Positions 44,154-53,457 of a stretch of DNA of 64,000 nucleotides are shown one piece after another. How positions within the stretch are numbered: the first letter of the stretch is position 1; each line of letters opens with the position of its first letter. A program made the position numbers and the translations under genes. The notes under the pieces are model-generated. The model was not told the origin of the DNA. It did no database searches and saw nothing but the letters and a program-made list of their open reading frames with translations. The stretch is from positions 1-64,000 of the forward strand of contig CALAUG010000059.1 in the NCBI GenBank assembly GCA_937892155.1, written 5' to 3'. Source of the stretch: an uncultured Bacteroidales bacterium (GTDB taxonomy: Bacteria > Bacteroidota > Bacteroidia > Bacteroidales > UBA1715).

Positions 44154-45770
44154 CTACATTCCGTACAATTTTGCCTGCTGTGCGGCAACTTTTTCGTCGG
44201 TAATATAATCATCGTAATCCATTTTCTTATCTATTATTCCATTTGGAGTCAACTCGATAATACGATTACAAACAGTCTGGATAAATTCGTGATCGTGCGA
44301 TGTAAACAACACTATTTCTGGGAATTGCGTCAATGAATTATTGAATGCTTGAATTGATTCCAAATCCAAATGGTTTGTAGGAGAATCCAAAATCAAAGCA
44401 TTGGCGTCTTTCAACATCATTTTCGAAATCATACAACGCATTTTCTCGCCTCCAGAAAGAACTTTCACTTGTTTATAAACCTCTTCGTTTGAAAACAACA
44501 TTCTTCCTAAATAGCCTCTTAAAAAGACTTCGTGCGTATCTTCGGAGAATTGCCCAAGCCAATCAATCAACGACATATCCGTATTAAAAAATTTCGAATT
44601 ATCGACAGGTAAATATGCTGTTGTAATAGTTGTTCCCCATTCGAAATTACCACCATCGGATTTTCTATTGTTGGTAATGATTTCGAACAATGCGGTAATT
44701 GCACGTGGGTCTCGTGCAAGAAAAACGATTTTATCGCCTTTTTCCACCGTAAATTCAATATTTTTAAACAAAACTTCGCCATCAACATTTGCAGACAAAC
44801 CTCTCACCTCCAATATCTTATTACCAACTTCACGGCTGGGTTTGAAAATAATTCCAGGGTAACGGCGTGTTGATGGTTGAATTTCCTCTACGTTCAATTT
44901 TTCAAGCATTTTCTTTCGGCTGGTGGTCTGTTTTGACTTTGCAACATTTGCACTGAATCGAGCAATAAATTCCAACAATTCCTTACGTTTTTCTTCTGCT
45001 TTTTTATTTTGTTGAGCCTGCTGACGCAACGCCAATTGACTACTTTGGTACCAGAACGAATAGTTTCCTGCATACAACTGAATTTTTCCGTAATCGATAT
45101 CAACAGTATGAGTACAAACCGAATCAAGAAAGTGACGGTCGTGGGAAACAACCAGCACAGTCTTTTCGAAATTCGACAAAAAGTTTTCCAACCATGAAAT
45201 TGTTGTCAAGTCCAAATCATTAGTTGGCTCATCAAGTAATAAATTATCTGGATTTCCAAACAAAGCCTGCGCAAGCATCACACGTACCTTTTCCTTACCA
45301 CTCAAATCCTTCATGAATTTCTGATGCAAATCTTCTGAAATTCCCAAACCACTCAGTAATGTTGCCGCATCGCTTTCAGCGTTCCAACCGTCCATTTCGG
45401 CAAATTTTTCTTCCAATTCTGCTGCCTTAATCCCATCCTCATCACCAAAATCTGGTTTAGCATACAAAGCATCTTTTTCCTGCATAATGTCCCACAATTG
45501 CTTGTATCCCATCATTACGGTATTCAAAACCGTACAATCATCGTATTCAAAGTGGTTCTGACGAAGTACGGACAAACGCTCATTGGCTCCCAACGAAATT
45601 ATTCCACGAGTTGAATCCAAATCTCCAGACAACAATCGCAAAAAAGTTGTTTTTCCTGCACCATTCGCACCAATAACGCCATAAATATTACCAGGCGTAA
45701 ATTTCAAATTAACATCTTGAAAAAGCGTTCGTTTTCCGAACTGAATTGCCAAATTATCTACACTTATCAT
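44154..45770 (-). CDS. ABC-F family ATPase with degenerate second nucleotide site
   Basis: 538 residues from ATG 45770; two ABC domains and no membrane segments, as in ABC-F proteins that act on ribosomes. Domain 1 is intact: Walker A GANGAGKTT, signature LSGKEKVR, Walker B LLLDEPTNDLD. In domain 2 Walker A is replaced (VFLARDPRAITALF), the signature remains (LSGGEKMR), and Walker B reads ALILDSPTNHLD with Ser for the catalytic Glu. Loss of Walker A in domain 2 is, to my knowledge, a trait of a YbiT-like group in Bacteroidota; the Glu-to-Ser change is less usual. The linker between domains is highly charged. Translation-related role inferred. Confidence 0.88.
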   Translation of the reverse strand: MISVDNLAIQFGKRTLFQDVNLKFTPGNIYGVIGANGAGKTTFLRLLSGDLDSTRGIISLGANERLSVLRQNHFEYDDCTVLNTVMMGYKQLWDIMQEKDALYAKPDFGDEDGIKAAELEEKFAEMDGWNAESDAATLLSGLGISEDLHQKFMKDLSGKEKVRVMLAQALFGNPDNLLLDEPTNDLDLTTISWLENFLSNFEKTVLVVSHDRHFLDSVCTHTVDIDYGKIQLYAGNYSFWYQSSQLALRQQAQQNKKAEEKRKELLEFIARFSANVAKSKQTTSRKKMLEKLNVEEIQPSTRRYPGIIFKPSREVGNKILEVRGLSANVDGEVLFKNIEFTVEKGDKIVFLARDPRAITALFEIITNNRKSDGGNFEWGTTITTAYLPVDNSKFFNTDMSLIDWLGQFSEDTHEVFLRGYLGRMLFSNEEVYKQVKVLSGGEKMRCMISKMMLKDANALILDSPTNHLDLESIQAFNNSLTQFPEIVLFTSHDHEFIQTVCNRIIELTPNGIIDKKMDYDDYITDEKVAAQQAKLYGM

Positions 45771-45890
45771 ACTTGATTTTTTAGTGGTCTCCCGACCTTT
45801 ATTTTCCCGCAAAAGTAGTGCTTTTTAGTGAAGAAAAAAAATGATTTGGCAAGCTATCGCCAAAACAAAGGAGTTTCGAGCAAATATTGA

Positions 45891-45898
45891 TATATTTG
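45891..45898 (+). promoter_or_regulatory. Bacteroidota -7 promoter box for comB
   Basis: TATATTTG, a full match to TAnnTTTG, 23 bases upstream of the ATG. Confidence 0.65.
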
Positions 45899-45921
45899 CA
45901 TATAATAAATATTGATTTTCT

Positions 45922-46638
45922 ATGGCTTACAATATAGAAACATGTTATTCTCCCGCATTATTTGAATGTTTTGAGAACAAAAATGCCGTTGTGGTTGTAA
46001 CTGATGTGTTTAGAGCGACAAGTTCAATATGCACAGCTTTTGCGAACGGTGTAAAAACTATCATTCCTGTAAAAACAGAAGAAGAGGCAAAAGCATATAA
46101 ATCTAAAGGATATCTTATTGCTGCTGAACGCAATGGCATCAAGTTGGACTTTGCCGATTTCGGAAATTCACCAGAGAACTTCTCCCGTGACATTGTTAAT
46201 GGTCGCGACATCGTCTATAGCACGACAAACGGCACAAAAACGATTCAATTAGGGGAAAATTGTAGGGCTGTTGTTATCGGTGCTTTTTCAAACTTTTCAG
46301 TTTTGGTACAATGGATTAAAGAACAACATTGCGACGTTACCCTATTATGTGCAGGATGGAAAAACAAATACAACATTGAAGACTCACTATTTATGGGTGC
46401 CGTTGCTGACGAGCTATTAAAAAGCGGTCTCTATTCTACAATCTGCGACTCCACAGTTGCCGCACAAGATATGTGGAATTGCCATAAACAAGATGTACGT
46501 GCATTTATTGAGCATTGCGCACAACGGAGTAGATTACGGAAAAACGGCGTTGACAACTGCATAGACTACTGTCTAACAATGGACACTTGCAACGTGTTGC
46601 CAATTTACAAAGACGGGAAAATAGTCAATATTAGATAG
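45922..46638 (+). CDS. comB: 2-phosphosulfolactate phosphatase
   Basis: 238 residues of the ComB family, which removes phosphate from 2-phosphosulfolactate. Family blocks: VVVVTDVFRATSSICTAFANG, AAERNGIKLDFADFGNSP, YSTTNGTKTI and LCAGWKNKYNIEDSLFMGA. In methanogens this leads to coenzyme M; in bacteria it probably yields sulfolactate. The partner ComA is not in the window. A single-gene unit with its own promoter. Confidence 0.9.
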   Translation: MAYNIETCYSPALFECFENKNAVVVVTDVFRATSSICTAFANGVKTIIPVKTEEEAKAYKSKGYLIAAERNGIKLDFADFGNSPENFSRDIVNGRDIVYSTTNGTKTIQLGENCRAVVIGAFSNFSVLVQWIKEQHCDVTLLCAGWKNKYNIEDSLFMGAVADELLKSGLYSTICDSTVAAQDMWNCHKQDVRAFIEHCAQRSRLRKNGVDNCIDYCLTMDTCNVLPIYKDGKIVNIR

Positions 46639-46675
46639 AAGCGAGACGACAAGCATTAAACTTTTGTTCAAAGTT

Positions 46676-47272
46676 TTAATTTTCTACAAATTCTAACAAA
46701 GTCCTATAGAGTCGATGTACGGGCAACCCCATCACGTTATAGTATGAGCCAGTGATTTTTTTGATGGCAACATATCCTATCCATTCTTGTACACCGTATG
46801 CACCTGCTTTATCGAATGGTTTATAGGTTTCTATGTAGTAATCTATTTCTGCATCAGACAATGTTTCAAATTCGACCGTAGTAACATCGTAAAATGATGT
46901 TTGTTTCTGTTTTGTTCCAACACAAACACCTGTAACTACGGTATGTTCCCTACCCGACAACATTTTCAGCAAAGCTTTCGCATCATCTTCCGATTTTGGC
47001 TTTCCAGCGATAGTTTTTCCGCAAAATACCAACGTATCGGCTGTTATCAATAAATCTGATTCTCGCAGTTCCGGAAGGAAAGCTGAGAATTTCTGTTGTG
47101 CTATTGAGCGAGGAATCTGTTCCAACGGCAACGATTTGTTCACACATTCATTAGTGTCTTTTACAACAACCTCAAAGGGAATATCAAGTCCAGCGAGCAG
47201 TTCCCTTCTGCGTGGTGATGCAGAGCCTAAAATGACATGGTAGTTTTGCAATTTATCCGCCAATCGATTCAT
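46676..47272 (-). CDS. Maf-like nucleoside triphosphate pyrophosphatase
   Basis: 198 residues from ATG 47272 (MNRLADKLQNYHVILGSASP); an ATG four codons earlier would overlap the upstream gene. Motifs: GSASPRRRELLAGL, ITADTLVFCGKTIAGKP and a late EYIxDPY-like DYYIETYKPFDKAGAYGVQE. Family enzymes hydrolyse dTTP, UTP and modified nucleotides and are linked to septum control. Last gene of a compact four-gene run. Confidence 0.92.
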   Translation of the reverse strand: MNRLADKLQNYHVILGSASPRRRELLAGLDIPFEVVVKDTNECVNKSLPLEQIPRSIAQQKFSAFLPELRESDLLITADTLVFCGKTIAGKPKSEDDAKALLKMLSGREHTVVTGVCVGTKQKQTSFYDVTTVEFETLSDAEIDYYIETYKPFDKAGAYGVQEWIGYVAIKKITGSYYNVMGLPVHRLYRTLLEFVEN

Positions 47273-47273
47273 A

Positions 47274-48188
47274 TCAGAACACATTTGGAATGAGATACAG
47301 CAAGCCCATCATCATTACAAGTTTCAACACGGTGCTGATTTGCGTATAATCACTCATTTCATCAGCCTTACATAATTTTATCAACGAGTACAACAAGGGC
47401 AGTACAACACCGACATTTATGAAAATAAGAGAATACACATCGTTCAATTTGTATATCTGTACAACAACAAGTAAAATTATTGTCAATACCATTACAATGC
47501 CCGTGCTCCATTGTGCGGTACGTATTCCCCATGCTATCGGCAATGTATTTCTACCATAGGTTCTGTCACCTTCTACATCCTCTATATCTTTCACCATTTC
47601 CCGCTGCAACGTCAACAGCAACGCAAATATGGTATAGCCAAGACTCCACACATAAATATCGTTCAGTTTGACATTCATCTGCATCAACGCGTCAATAGGC
47701 ATAGCCAACAAAGGAATGGTTTCGTACAGCACTTCTATCAATGGTACGCAGGCAACCAAAATCGCAACGACAACATTACCAAGAATTGGTTCCTTGCTAA
47801 ATGTAGTTGAATAAAACCATAGAATACCCGAGATAAACAAAAAAATAAACGTAAAGTTCACACGACCAATTCCATAAGAAACAAAACCACCGCAAAGACA
47901 ACCAAACAGAGTGAGAACCCAATATAAAACCATTGCATTTTTTCGGCTCACGTCGTTGTCAATGATGACTTTATCTGGTCTATTCATTTTGTCTGCATCA
48001 ATGTCAATGTAATCATTTATCACATATCCTGCAGCAGTAATACAGACTGTAGCAGCAAGAAGAAGACAAAATCCAACAAATGACAATTGTAACGGCATAT
48101 ACAACGCAACTATGGCATAACGTACCACCAGCATTGTCAGCACAACAATCAGAAGATTTTTATATCGAACTAAGTTTAAATACTTCAT
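47274..48188 (-). CDS. UbiA-family prenyltransferase (geranylgeranylglycerol-phosphate type)
   Basis: 304 residues from ATG 48188 (MKYLNLVRYKNLLIVV); the earlier TTG is unlikely. Eight or nine membrane segments carry the two Asp-rich motifs NDYIDIDADKMNRPDK and DIEDVEGDRTYG. The sequence resembles Bacteroidota proteins annotated as geranylgeranylglycerol-phosphate geranylgeranyltransferases rather than UbiA or MenA, and no quinone genes are nearby. Substrate is inferred. Confidence 0.8.
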   Translation of the reverse strand: MKYLNLVRYKNLLIVVLTMLVVRYAIVALYMPLQLSFVGFCLLLAATVCITAAGYVINDYIDIDADKMNRPDKVIIDNDVSRKNAMVLYWVLTLFGCLCGGFVSYGIGRVNFTFIFLFISGILWFYSTTFSKEPILGNVVVAILVACVPLIEVLYETIPLLAMPIDALMQMNVKLNDIYVWSLGYTIFALLLTLQREMVKDIEDVEGDRTYGRNTLPIAWGIRTAQWSTGIVMVLTIILLVVVQIYKLNDVYSLIFINVGVVLPLLYSLIKLCKADEMSDYTQISTVLKLVMMMGLLYLIPNVF

Positions 48189-48198
48189 AGGAATCAGT

Positions 48199-48720
48199 TT
48201 ACCAAACAAAAGCTTCTTTTTTCAACCACTTATCCTGTGCACGCAAAGTTTGTTCAACAACATCGCGGACACATCCCTGCCCCCCAATTTTCAACGATAT
48301 GTAATCAGCTAATTCCTGAATTTCCACTGCAGCATCGGCAGGACAAACTTTCACGCCACAGCGTTTCATTGTTCTGTAATCAGGTAAATCATCGCCCATA
48401 TACAGCACGTTCTTTGGCTTTAGGTTATATTTCGTGAGAAAATCATCAAAACACACCGTTTTATCACTAGCTTCAATATAAATATCCTTCACACCCAAAT
48501 CGTTGAAGCGACTGATAATAGATTTGCAACGGCCACCAGTAATAATCGCAATCGGAAAGCCTATTTTTGATGCATAATGCACAGCATATCCATCCTTTAC
48601 ATTAGTAGTACGCATTTGCAAACCATTTCCGTCAACATATATAAAACCATTTGTAAAAACGCCATCTACGTCAAATACAAAAGCCTTAACATCCTTTAAT
48701 TTTTCTTTAAAATTTTTCAT
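48199..48720 (-). CDS. KdsC-like HAD phosphatase (YrbI family)
   Basis: 173 residues. HAD motifs: FVFDVDGVFTNG (nucleophile Asp), AIITGG (motif II), and LYMGDDLPDY (motif IV). KdsC removes phosphate from KDO-8-phosphate in lipopolysaccharide synthesis; some relatives work on other sugar phosphates. It starts 2 bases after the DUF2520 gene and precedes the UbiA-family gene. Confidence 0.88.
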   Translation of the reverse strand: MKNFKEKLKDVKAFVFDVDGVFTNGFIYVDGNGLQMRTTNVKDGYAVHYASKIGFPIAIITGGRCKSIISRFNDLGVKDIYIEASDKTVCFDDFLTKYNLKPKNVLYMGDDLPDYRTMKRCGVKVCPADAAVEIQELADYISLKIGGQGCVRDVVEQTLRAQDKWLKKEAFVW

Positions 48721-48721
48721 A

Positions 48722-49495
48722 TCATTGTTTTTCTGAATACATATCTAATATACTGTTACTGAGTACCGTATATATCTCCAACAAATTTTTATTATCCTGC
48801 AACAAAGTCTGATGTTTGCGTATGATTCCTTCGTCTTTTCGTACCGCAGGCCCAGTTTGTGCCATATACGGAGAATAGGTCAACATTTTCTCAAACGTTT
48901 CGCGCATCAATGGTTTCAACACGTCAAACTGAAGGTTATTCTCCTTCATAAGAGATTCCGCCAAAGCACATAAATGATTCGGAAAATTATTTACTAACAC
49001 TCCACACAGGTGCAGTATTTCACGCTGTTTCGACGTCATTGACTCTACGTGTGGCGTTATTTTTTTCATCAAATCAATGAGAATCTGCTGATTTTCATCG
49101 GAATTTGCTTCAACAAAGACAGGAATATTGGAATAATTCAAATCTTTGAATTTTGAAAAAGTCTGCAATGGATATAAACATCCATAATTGGTTGCAAGAC
49201 CATTAAACACTTCTATGCCAACACTTCCCGACGTATGAACTATCAATTTACTTCCAATACGCATTCCTTGCAAAACAGGCGCAATTGCACTATCGGGTAC
49301 ACACAACACATACAAGTCTGCATTTGGATCCACATCCTGAAGATCGGTAGCAAACGAGCAACCAAACTCCGAAGCAAGTTCCACGGCCGACTTCATCGTT
49401 CTGCTAACAATTTGAGTGATTGTAGCACCAGAAGCGTGTAAAGCTTTTGCCAAATGCGTTCCTACATTTCCTGCACCGATTATTGCTATCTTCAT
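48722..49495 (-). CDS. Rossmann-like / DUF2520 domain protein
   Basis: 257 residues from ATG 49495 (MKIAIIGAGNVGTHLAKALH), a classic dinucleotide-binding start; the ATG six codons earlier adds no domain sequence. The C-terminal half matches DUF2520 (GCLYPLQTFSKFKDLNYSNI, GVLVNNFPNHL). It resembles pyrroline-5-carboxylate reductase and ketopantoate reductase in layout, but its substrate is unknown. Head of a four-gene run with the KdsC-like, UbiA-family and Maf-like genes, an arrangement I associate with Bacteroidales. Confidence 0.88.
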   Translation of the reverse strand: MKIAIIGAGNVGTHLAKALHASGATITQIVSRTMKSAVELASEFGCSFATDLQDVDPNADLYVLCVPDSAIAPVLQGMRIGSKLIVHTSGSVGIEVFNGLATNYGCLYPLQTFSKFKDLNYSNIPVFVEANSDENQQILIDLMKKITPHVESMTSKQREILHLCGVLVNNFPNHLCALAESLMKENNLQFDVLKPLMRETFEKMLTYSPYMAQTGPAVRKDEGIIRKHQTLLQDNKNLLEIYTVLSNSILDMYSEKQ

Positions 49496-49533
49496 AAAAT
49501 CACTGCTTTGCATTAAACATAGTTTTCAGGAAT

Positions 49534-49560
49534 CCGTTGTCAGTTTATAACTGATAACGG
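49534..49560. repeat. Inverted repeat between ribH and the DUF2520 gene
   Basis: CCGTT-G-TCAGTT / AACTGA-T-AACGG with a 3-base loop. No T run follows on the minus strand, so it may be a weak terminator, a processing site or a dispersed palindrome. Confidence 0.5.
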
Positions 49561-49572
49561 GAAACAGACACC

Positions 49573-50052
49573 TTAATTGTACAGCGCCATTTTTATAGCT
49601 GTAACAGCAGCCTCAACACCTTTATTGCCAAATTTTCCTCCGGCACGGTCCATTGCCTGTTCCTTGTTGTTCACTGTCAACAAGCCAAAAATGAACGGCA
49701 AATCGTACGAAAGATTCAATTCTGTCATGCCATACGAAACAGACTGACAGATATATGTGAAGTGAGGAGTTTCGCCTTGGATTACTGTTCCTATGACAAT
49801 TATCGCATCAACATCATAATTTTCAGCCATAATGCGAGCGCCGTACGTCAGTTCAAAAGAACCTGGAACATAATTTACAATAATGTTGTTTTCTTTAACG
49901 CCGTGTTTTTGTAAGGTTTCAACAGCTCCCTGGAGCAATTTCGTGTTTATGTCCATATTCCATTCCGCAACGACAATACCAATGGACAATTCCGAGGCAT
50001 TAGGAACAGAGGATGGATCGTAATCAGAAAGATTTTTGAGCGACGTTGCCAT
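49573..50052 (-). CDS. ribH: 6,7-dimethyl-8-ribityllumazine synthase
   Basis: Penultimate enzyme of riboflavin synthesis, 159 residues. Active-site blocks: VAEWNMDINTKLLQGA, VPGSFELTYGA, IGTVIQGETPHFTYIC (catalytic His) and VNNKEQAMDRAGG. Its start overlaps the stop of the TPR gene by one base, a pairing I believe is widespread in Bacteroidota. Confidence 0.96.
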   Translation of the reverse strand: MATSLKNLSDYDPSSVPNASELSIGIVVAEWNMDINTKLLQGAVETLQKHGVKENNIIVNYVPGSFELTYGARIMAENYDVDAIIVIGTVIQGETPHFTYICQSVSYGMTELNLSYDLPFIFGLLTVNNKEQAMDRAGGKFGNKGVEAAVTAIKMALYN

Positions 50053-50732
50053 TATTTCTGCAAATTGATGCGAGTAATGTATTTGTCAATTGCAGAGGCT
50101 TCCTGAGTACCATCGTACTCATCTTTGATTTTTTGATATACTGTCAAAGCCTTGTCTTTCTTACCTAACTTTTCATATAGTATACCAGCTTTCATCAAGA
50201 TACGAGGACTCATTAATTCGTGGTTAGCAACTTTCGCTGCTTTTTCATATTTGGCTACGGCATCTTCATATTGACCAAGTTCTGAATATGCATCACCAAG
50301 CAAACAAATAGACTCAGCTTTGATAATAGGATCTTCCGTAGAAAAGCTCTTCAAATATTTTACTGCATCCTCGAACTGACCAAGATTCATTGCACAACAA
50401 GCAGCATAATAACGAGCCAAATTTCCAGCTTTTGTTCTGCCATATTCATCAACAATGTCTGCAAAGCCTGTAACATTTTCGTTACCGTTCAAAGCGATTT
50501 GGAACGAATCAATCTGGAATTGAGCCTGAGCCTGCCACATAGCAGCAAGAGCTTTATCCTGTTGTTTTTCCAAATACAATTTTTTATATGCGAAAAAGCC
50601 ACATATAACTAATATGATTATACCAACAATGTATAAAATTGGTTTCTTATGATCTTCTATATATTTTTCAACTTTAGTCAATGAACTACCAATTTGCTCC
50701 AACTGGTCTTGATTTTGAGTTTCTTCTGCCAT
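50052..50732 (-). CDS. Membrane-anchored TPR protein (YfgM-like)
   Basis: 226 residues. A short N-terminal cytoplasmic part, one membrane helix (ILYIVGIIILVICGFFAY), then periplasmic tetratricopeptide repeats (ARYYAACCAMNLGQFEDAVK, ICLLGDAYSELGQYEDAVAK, ILMKAGILYEKLGKKDKALT). The layout matches YfgM, an ancillary component of the secretion machinery. -7 box at 50764-50771. Confidence 0.85.
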   Translation of the reverse strand: MAEETQNQDQLEQIGSSLTKVEKYIEDHKKPILYIVGIIILVICGFFAYKKLYLEKQQDKALAAMWQAQAQFQIDSFQIALNGNENVTGFADIVDEYGRTKAGNLARYYAACCAMNLGQFEDAVKYLKSFSTEDPIIKAESICLLGDAYSELGQYEDAVAKYEKAAKVANHELMSPRILMKAGILYEKLGKKDKALTVYQKIKDEYDGTQEASAIDKYITRINLQK

Positions 50733-50763
50733 TGTATTAGAATATTTAGTTAAAATTTGACTG

Positions 50764-50771
50764 CAAAATTA
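50764..50771 (-). promoter_or_regulatory. Bacteroidota -7 promoter box for the TPR-ribH operon
   Basis: Minus strand reads TAATTTTG, a full match to TAnnTTTG, 32 bases upstream of the ATG. Confidence 0.65.
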
Positions 50772-50827
50772 GAATTTTCTTTAATATTTACTACGCTTTG
50801 TGGTAAATTTTTCATTAAAACTTCGAG

Positions 50828-53074
50828 CTATATTTTTTTACGCAGAAAAGCGTACAAACGTTGTTTATTTCCAACCAGCCACACAACATCGCCAGCCTCG
50901 AAAACCAAAGAAAAATGAGGATTCATCATTGATTTTCCGTTTCTTTCCACCCCTATCACCAAGCAATGTGCTTCGTCTTTCAAACCAGACTGAAGAATGC
51001 TTTTTCCACAAAGTAAGGATTGCTCTTCTATCAAAATAGATTCCAGAGCCATTTCTGATTTTTGCACGTGCATCATACGCTTGTTTTCTTGCTCCAATAC
51101 GGACGAGAACTGCGAAATCTGGTCATCATTACCAAGTACAACTAACACATCCTGAGGATAAATCACCTTCATTGCATCAGGAATATCAATTTCCAAGGCG
51201 CCACGGATAATTTTCACGACAGTGACGCCAAAATCTTGTTTTATATTGGTTTCCTGCAAAGTTTTTCCTATGTATTTTGAGGTCACCGGAATCTGAACTT
51301 CTGCAAGGTGAATATTTCTATCTATTAGTTTGGTTTCGAAACTGTGTTTTAAAGAATCTGATTCTTCTGCCTGTTTTTCGTTTCCGTTCAAATTTTCAAC
51401 AAAACGACGTTCTATTTTATTGTATCCCCGCAACAAATGGCGAGACAAGACAATCAAAACAAACACGGCCAATGCAACCAATATTTCCAGACGTTGAGAC
51501 ATGCTAAACATTTTTGCAAGGACCATACATATAAACGTTAGGGCAAGACCTGCTTGAAAAATTACGACACAAATCAACCCACCTTTATTTATGTAACCTT
51601 GGTTCCATAATTTCTGGAAAGTTTCCACGTTACCTTTATTCAACAACATAACCCGCAAGAACGGCGACATCGCAATCAATGCAATCACACCGGTAATAAT
51701 CTTCACCCAATCAGCAGGAACAACCTTTTGCAATAGTGGACTCACGAAATCATACACCAGAAATTGTATGGTAAACATTATAACGCAATAAATCACATCA
51801 CGTCCCAACGTTTTTTTCAACAACAATTTCCAGTCACTTTCTTTATTTAGCACACGGTTACTCTGCGAAATTTTTGAAATTTTCTGCAGCAACGACGGAG
51901 CTTTTTTTTGAATTTTGTCAAACAGAGGATCCGCCAAGCGTATAAAATACGGAGTTGTAAATGTTGTTATGACAGAAACAGCAACAATAATAGGATAAAT
52001 ATGTTCGCTTATCACATTCATAGAAACGCCAACACTGGCAATAATGAAAGCGAATTCACCAATCTGAGCCAGGCTCATGCCCGACTGCACCGCAATCTTC
52101 AAATCTTGTCCAGCAAGCAACACACCTATACCAGAACAAATTGGTTTAAAACAAACGACCACCAAAGTTATTAACAATATTGTGCCCCAATGTTCCAACA
52201 ATACAGATGGATCGACCAACATACCGACAGATACGAAGAACACTGCGCCGAAGAAATCTTTCAAACCTTTCGTCAATTGTTCAATTTTAGGACCTTCCAA
52301 TGTTCCCGACAAAATTGACCCCATAATAAACGCACCCAAAGCAGAAGAAAAACCTACGTGAACTGCAAAAACAACCATACCAAGGCAAAGTCCCAGAGAA
52401 ATGATAAGAAGCATCTCGTCGGTGAGTAAATGCTTTACTTTTCTAAAGAAAGACGGCAGCAGAAATATTCCGACCAGAAACCACAAAATCATAAAAAATC
52501 CCAGTTTGAATAAACTTTCCACCATTTCCATTCCCGAGAACTGTTGACTGACGGCAATAGTCGGAAGCAGCACCATCATCAAAATGGCGACAATATCTTC
52601 GACAACAAGTGCACCAAACACAATAGTCGTAAATTTCTGACCTTTGAGATTCAAGTCGTCAAAAGCTTTGATAATAATAGTGGTAGAAGACATAGAAAGC
52701 ATACCACCAAGAAAAATACTTTCGGTATTTCCCCAACCGACAATTTTTCCCAAAATAAAGCCGACCACCAGCATGGATAAGACCTCCGTAAATGCTGTTA
52801 TAAAAGCGGCAGCACCAACATTCATCAGTTTTTTTATACTGAATTCCAGTCCTAAAGCAAACAACAAGAAAATAACACCAATATCGGCCCATATGGAAAT
52901 ATTGGTTTTGTCGGTAACCGAAGGTATCAGTTCAAAATATGGTCCAGCAATAATACCTACAACTATATATCCCAGCACAAGCGGTTGTTTCAGCCATTTG
53001 AACAACAGCGTGACAAGCCCAGCAAGAACCATAATCAGGGCCAAATCAGACACTATGTCAGGTAAATGAGACAT
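50828..53074 (-). CDS. Kef/CPA2-type cation:proton antiporter with TrkA-C domain
   Basis: 748 residues. The antiporter domain (1-390) has about twelve membrane helices, with GPYFELIPSV, FALGLEFSIKKL and SSALGAFIMGSILSG typical of CPA2. A second membrane region follows (435-560), then a cytoplasmic TrkA-C-like regulatory domain (about 600-748) starting near VQIPVTSKYIGKTLQETN. No TrkA-N nucleotide-binding domain is seen. Probably K+ or Na+ efflux coupled to protons. Confidence 0.88.
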   Translation of the reverse strand: MSHLPDIVSDLALIMVLAGLVTLLFKWLKQPLVLGYIVVGIIAGPYFELIPSVTDKTNISIWADIGVIFLLFALGLEFSIKKLMNVGAAAFITAFTEVLSMLVVGFILGKIVGWGNTESIFLGGMLSMSSTTIIIKAFDDLNLKGQKFTTIVFGALVVEDIVAILMMVLLPTIAVSQQFSGMEMVESLFKLGFFMILWFLVGIFLLPSFFRKVKHLLTDEMLLIISLGLCLGMVVFAVHVGFSSALGAFIMGSILSGTLEGPKIEQLTKGLKDFFGAVFFVSVGMLVDPSVLLEHWGTILLITLVVVCFKPICSGIGVLLAGQDLKIAVQSGMSLAQIGEFAFIIASVGVSMNVISEHIYPIIVAVSVITTFTTPYFIRLADPLFDKIQKKAPSLLQKISKISQSNRVLNKESDWKLLLKKTLGRDVIYCVIMFTIQFLVYDFVSPLLQKVVPADWVKIITGVIALIAMSPFLRVMLLNKGNVETFQKLWNQGYINKGGLICVVIFQAGLALTFICMVLAKMFSMSQRLEILVALAVFVLIVLSRHLLRGYNKIERRFVENLNGNEKQAEESDSLKHSFETKLIDRNIHLAEVQIPVTSKYIGKTLQETNIKQDFGVTVVKIIRGALEIDIPDAMKVIYPQDVLVVLGNDDQISQFSSVLEQENKRMMHVQKSEMALESILIEEQSLLCGKSILQSGLKDEAHCLVIGVERNGKSMMNPHFSLVFEAGDVVWLVGNKQRLYAFLRKKI

Positions 53075-53118
53075 TCAATTTTTTTTGCGAAGATACAAAT
53101 TTGTTTTGGTCTAAAAAA

Positions 53119-53152
53119 GAAGAATCAAGAACCATGAGGCTGGATTCAAGAC
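53119..53152. repeat. Degenerate 7-base repeat (ATCAAGA type)
   Basis: Units ATCAAGA, ACCATGA, GGCTGGA and TTCAAGA in a row between the antiporter gene and tRNA-Ser. Related to the arrays at 11275 and 57481. Confidence 0.5.
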
Positions 53153-53158
53153 CATAAA

Positions 53159-53182
53159 TAAAAAAGGTTGCGATTGGCAACC
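53159..53182 (-). terminator. Terminator of tRNA-Ser
   Basis: Minus strand GGTTGC/GCAACC stem with a short loop and a T run, directly after the tRNA. Confidence 0.85.
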
Positions 53183-53188
53183 TTTCTG

Positions 53189-53275
53189 CGGAAAGTGGGG
53201 GATTCGAACCCCCGGAACGGTAACCCGTTCGACAGTTTAGCAAACTGTTGGTTTCAGCCACTCACCCAACTTTCC
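53189..53275 (-). tRNA. tRNA-Ser (anticodon GCT)
   Basis: 87 bases with the long variable arm of class II tRNAs. Acceptor stem GGAAAGT/ACTTTCC, anticodon loop TTTGCTA within an ACAGT stem, variable arm GAACGGG..CCGTTC type, T loop TTCGAAT. Discriminator G. Confidence 0.95.
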
Positions 53276-53404
53276 TGACCGATTTTGCTAAAAAAGCAAT
53301 GCAAAAGTATAAACTTTTTCTTGAATTCAAAGGAGAATAAAAAAAATCTATTGGCGGACAACAAAAAAATTAGCAATAAGATTAGGTAAAATCAAGATTT
53401 TGTT

Positions 53405-53412
53405 TACTTTTG
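53405..53412 (+). promoter_or_regulatory. Bacteroidota -7 promoter box for rpsF-rpsR-rplI
   Basis: TACTTTTG, a full match to TAnnTTTG, 45 bases upstream of rpsF. Confidence 0.65.
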
Positions 53413-53457
53413 CCACTCGAAAAATTATTTATTAACAATTAAACAAAATTAGCTGTT

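Noticed and set aside
44154..45770. Antibiotic-resistance ABC-F gene
   Set aside because: The linker and degenerate second domain match housekeeping YbiT-like proteins; nothing here indicates a resistance type.
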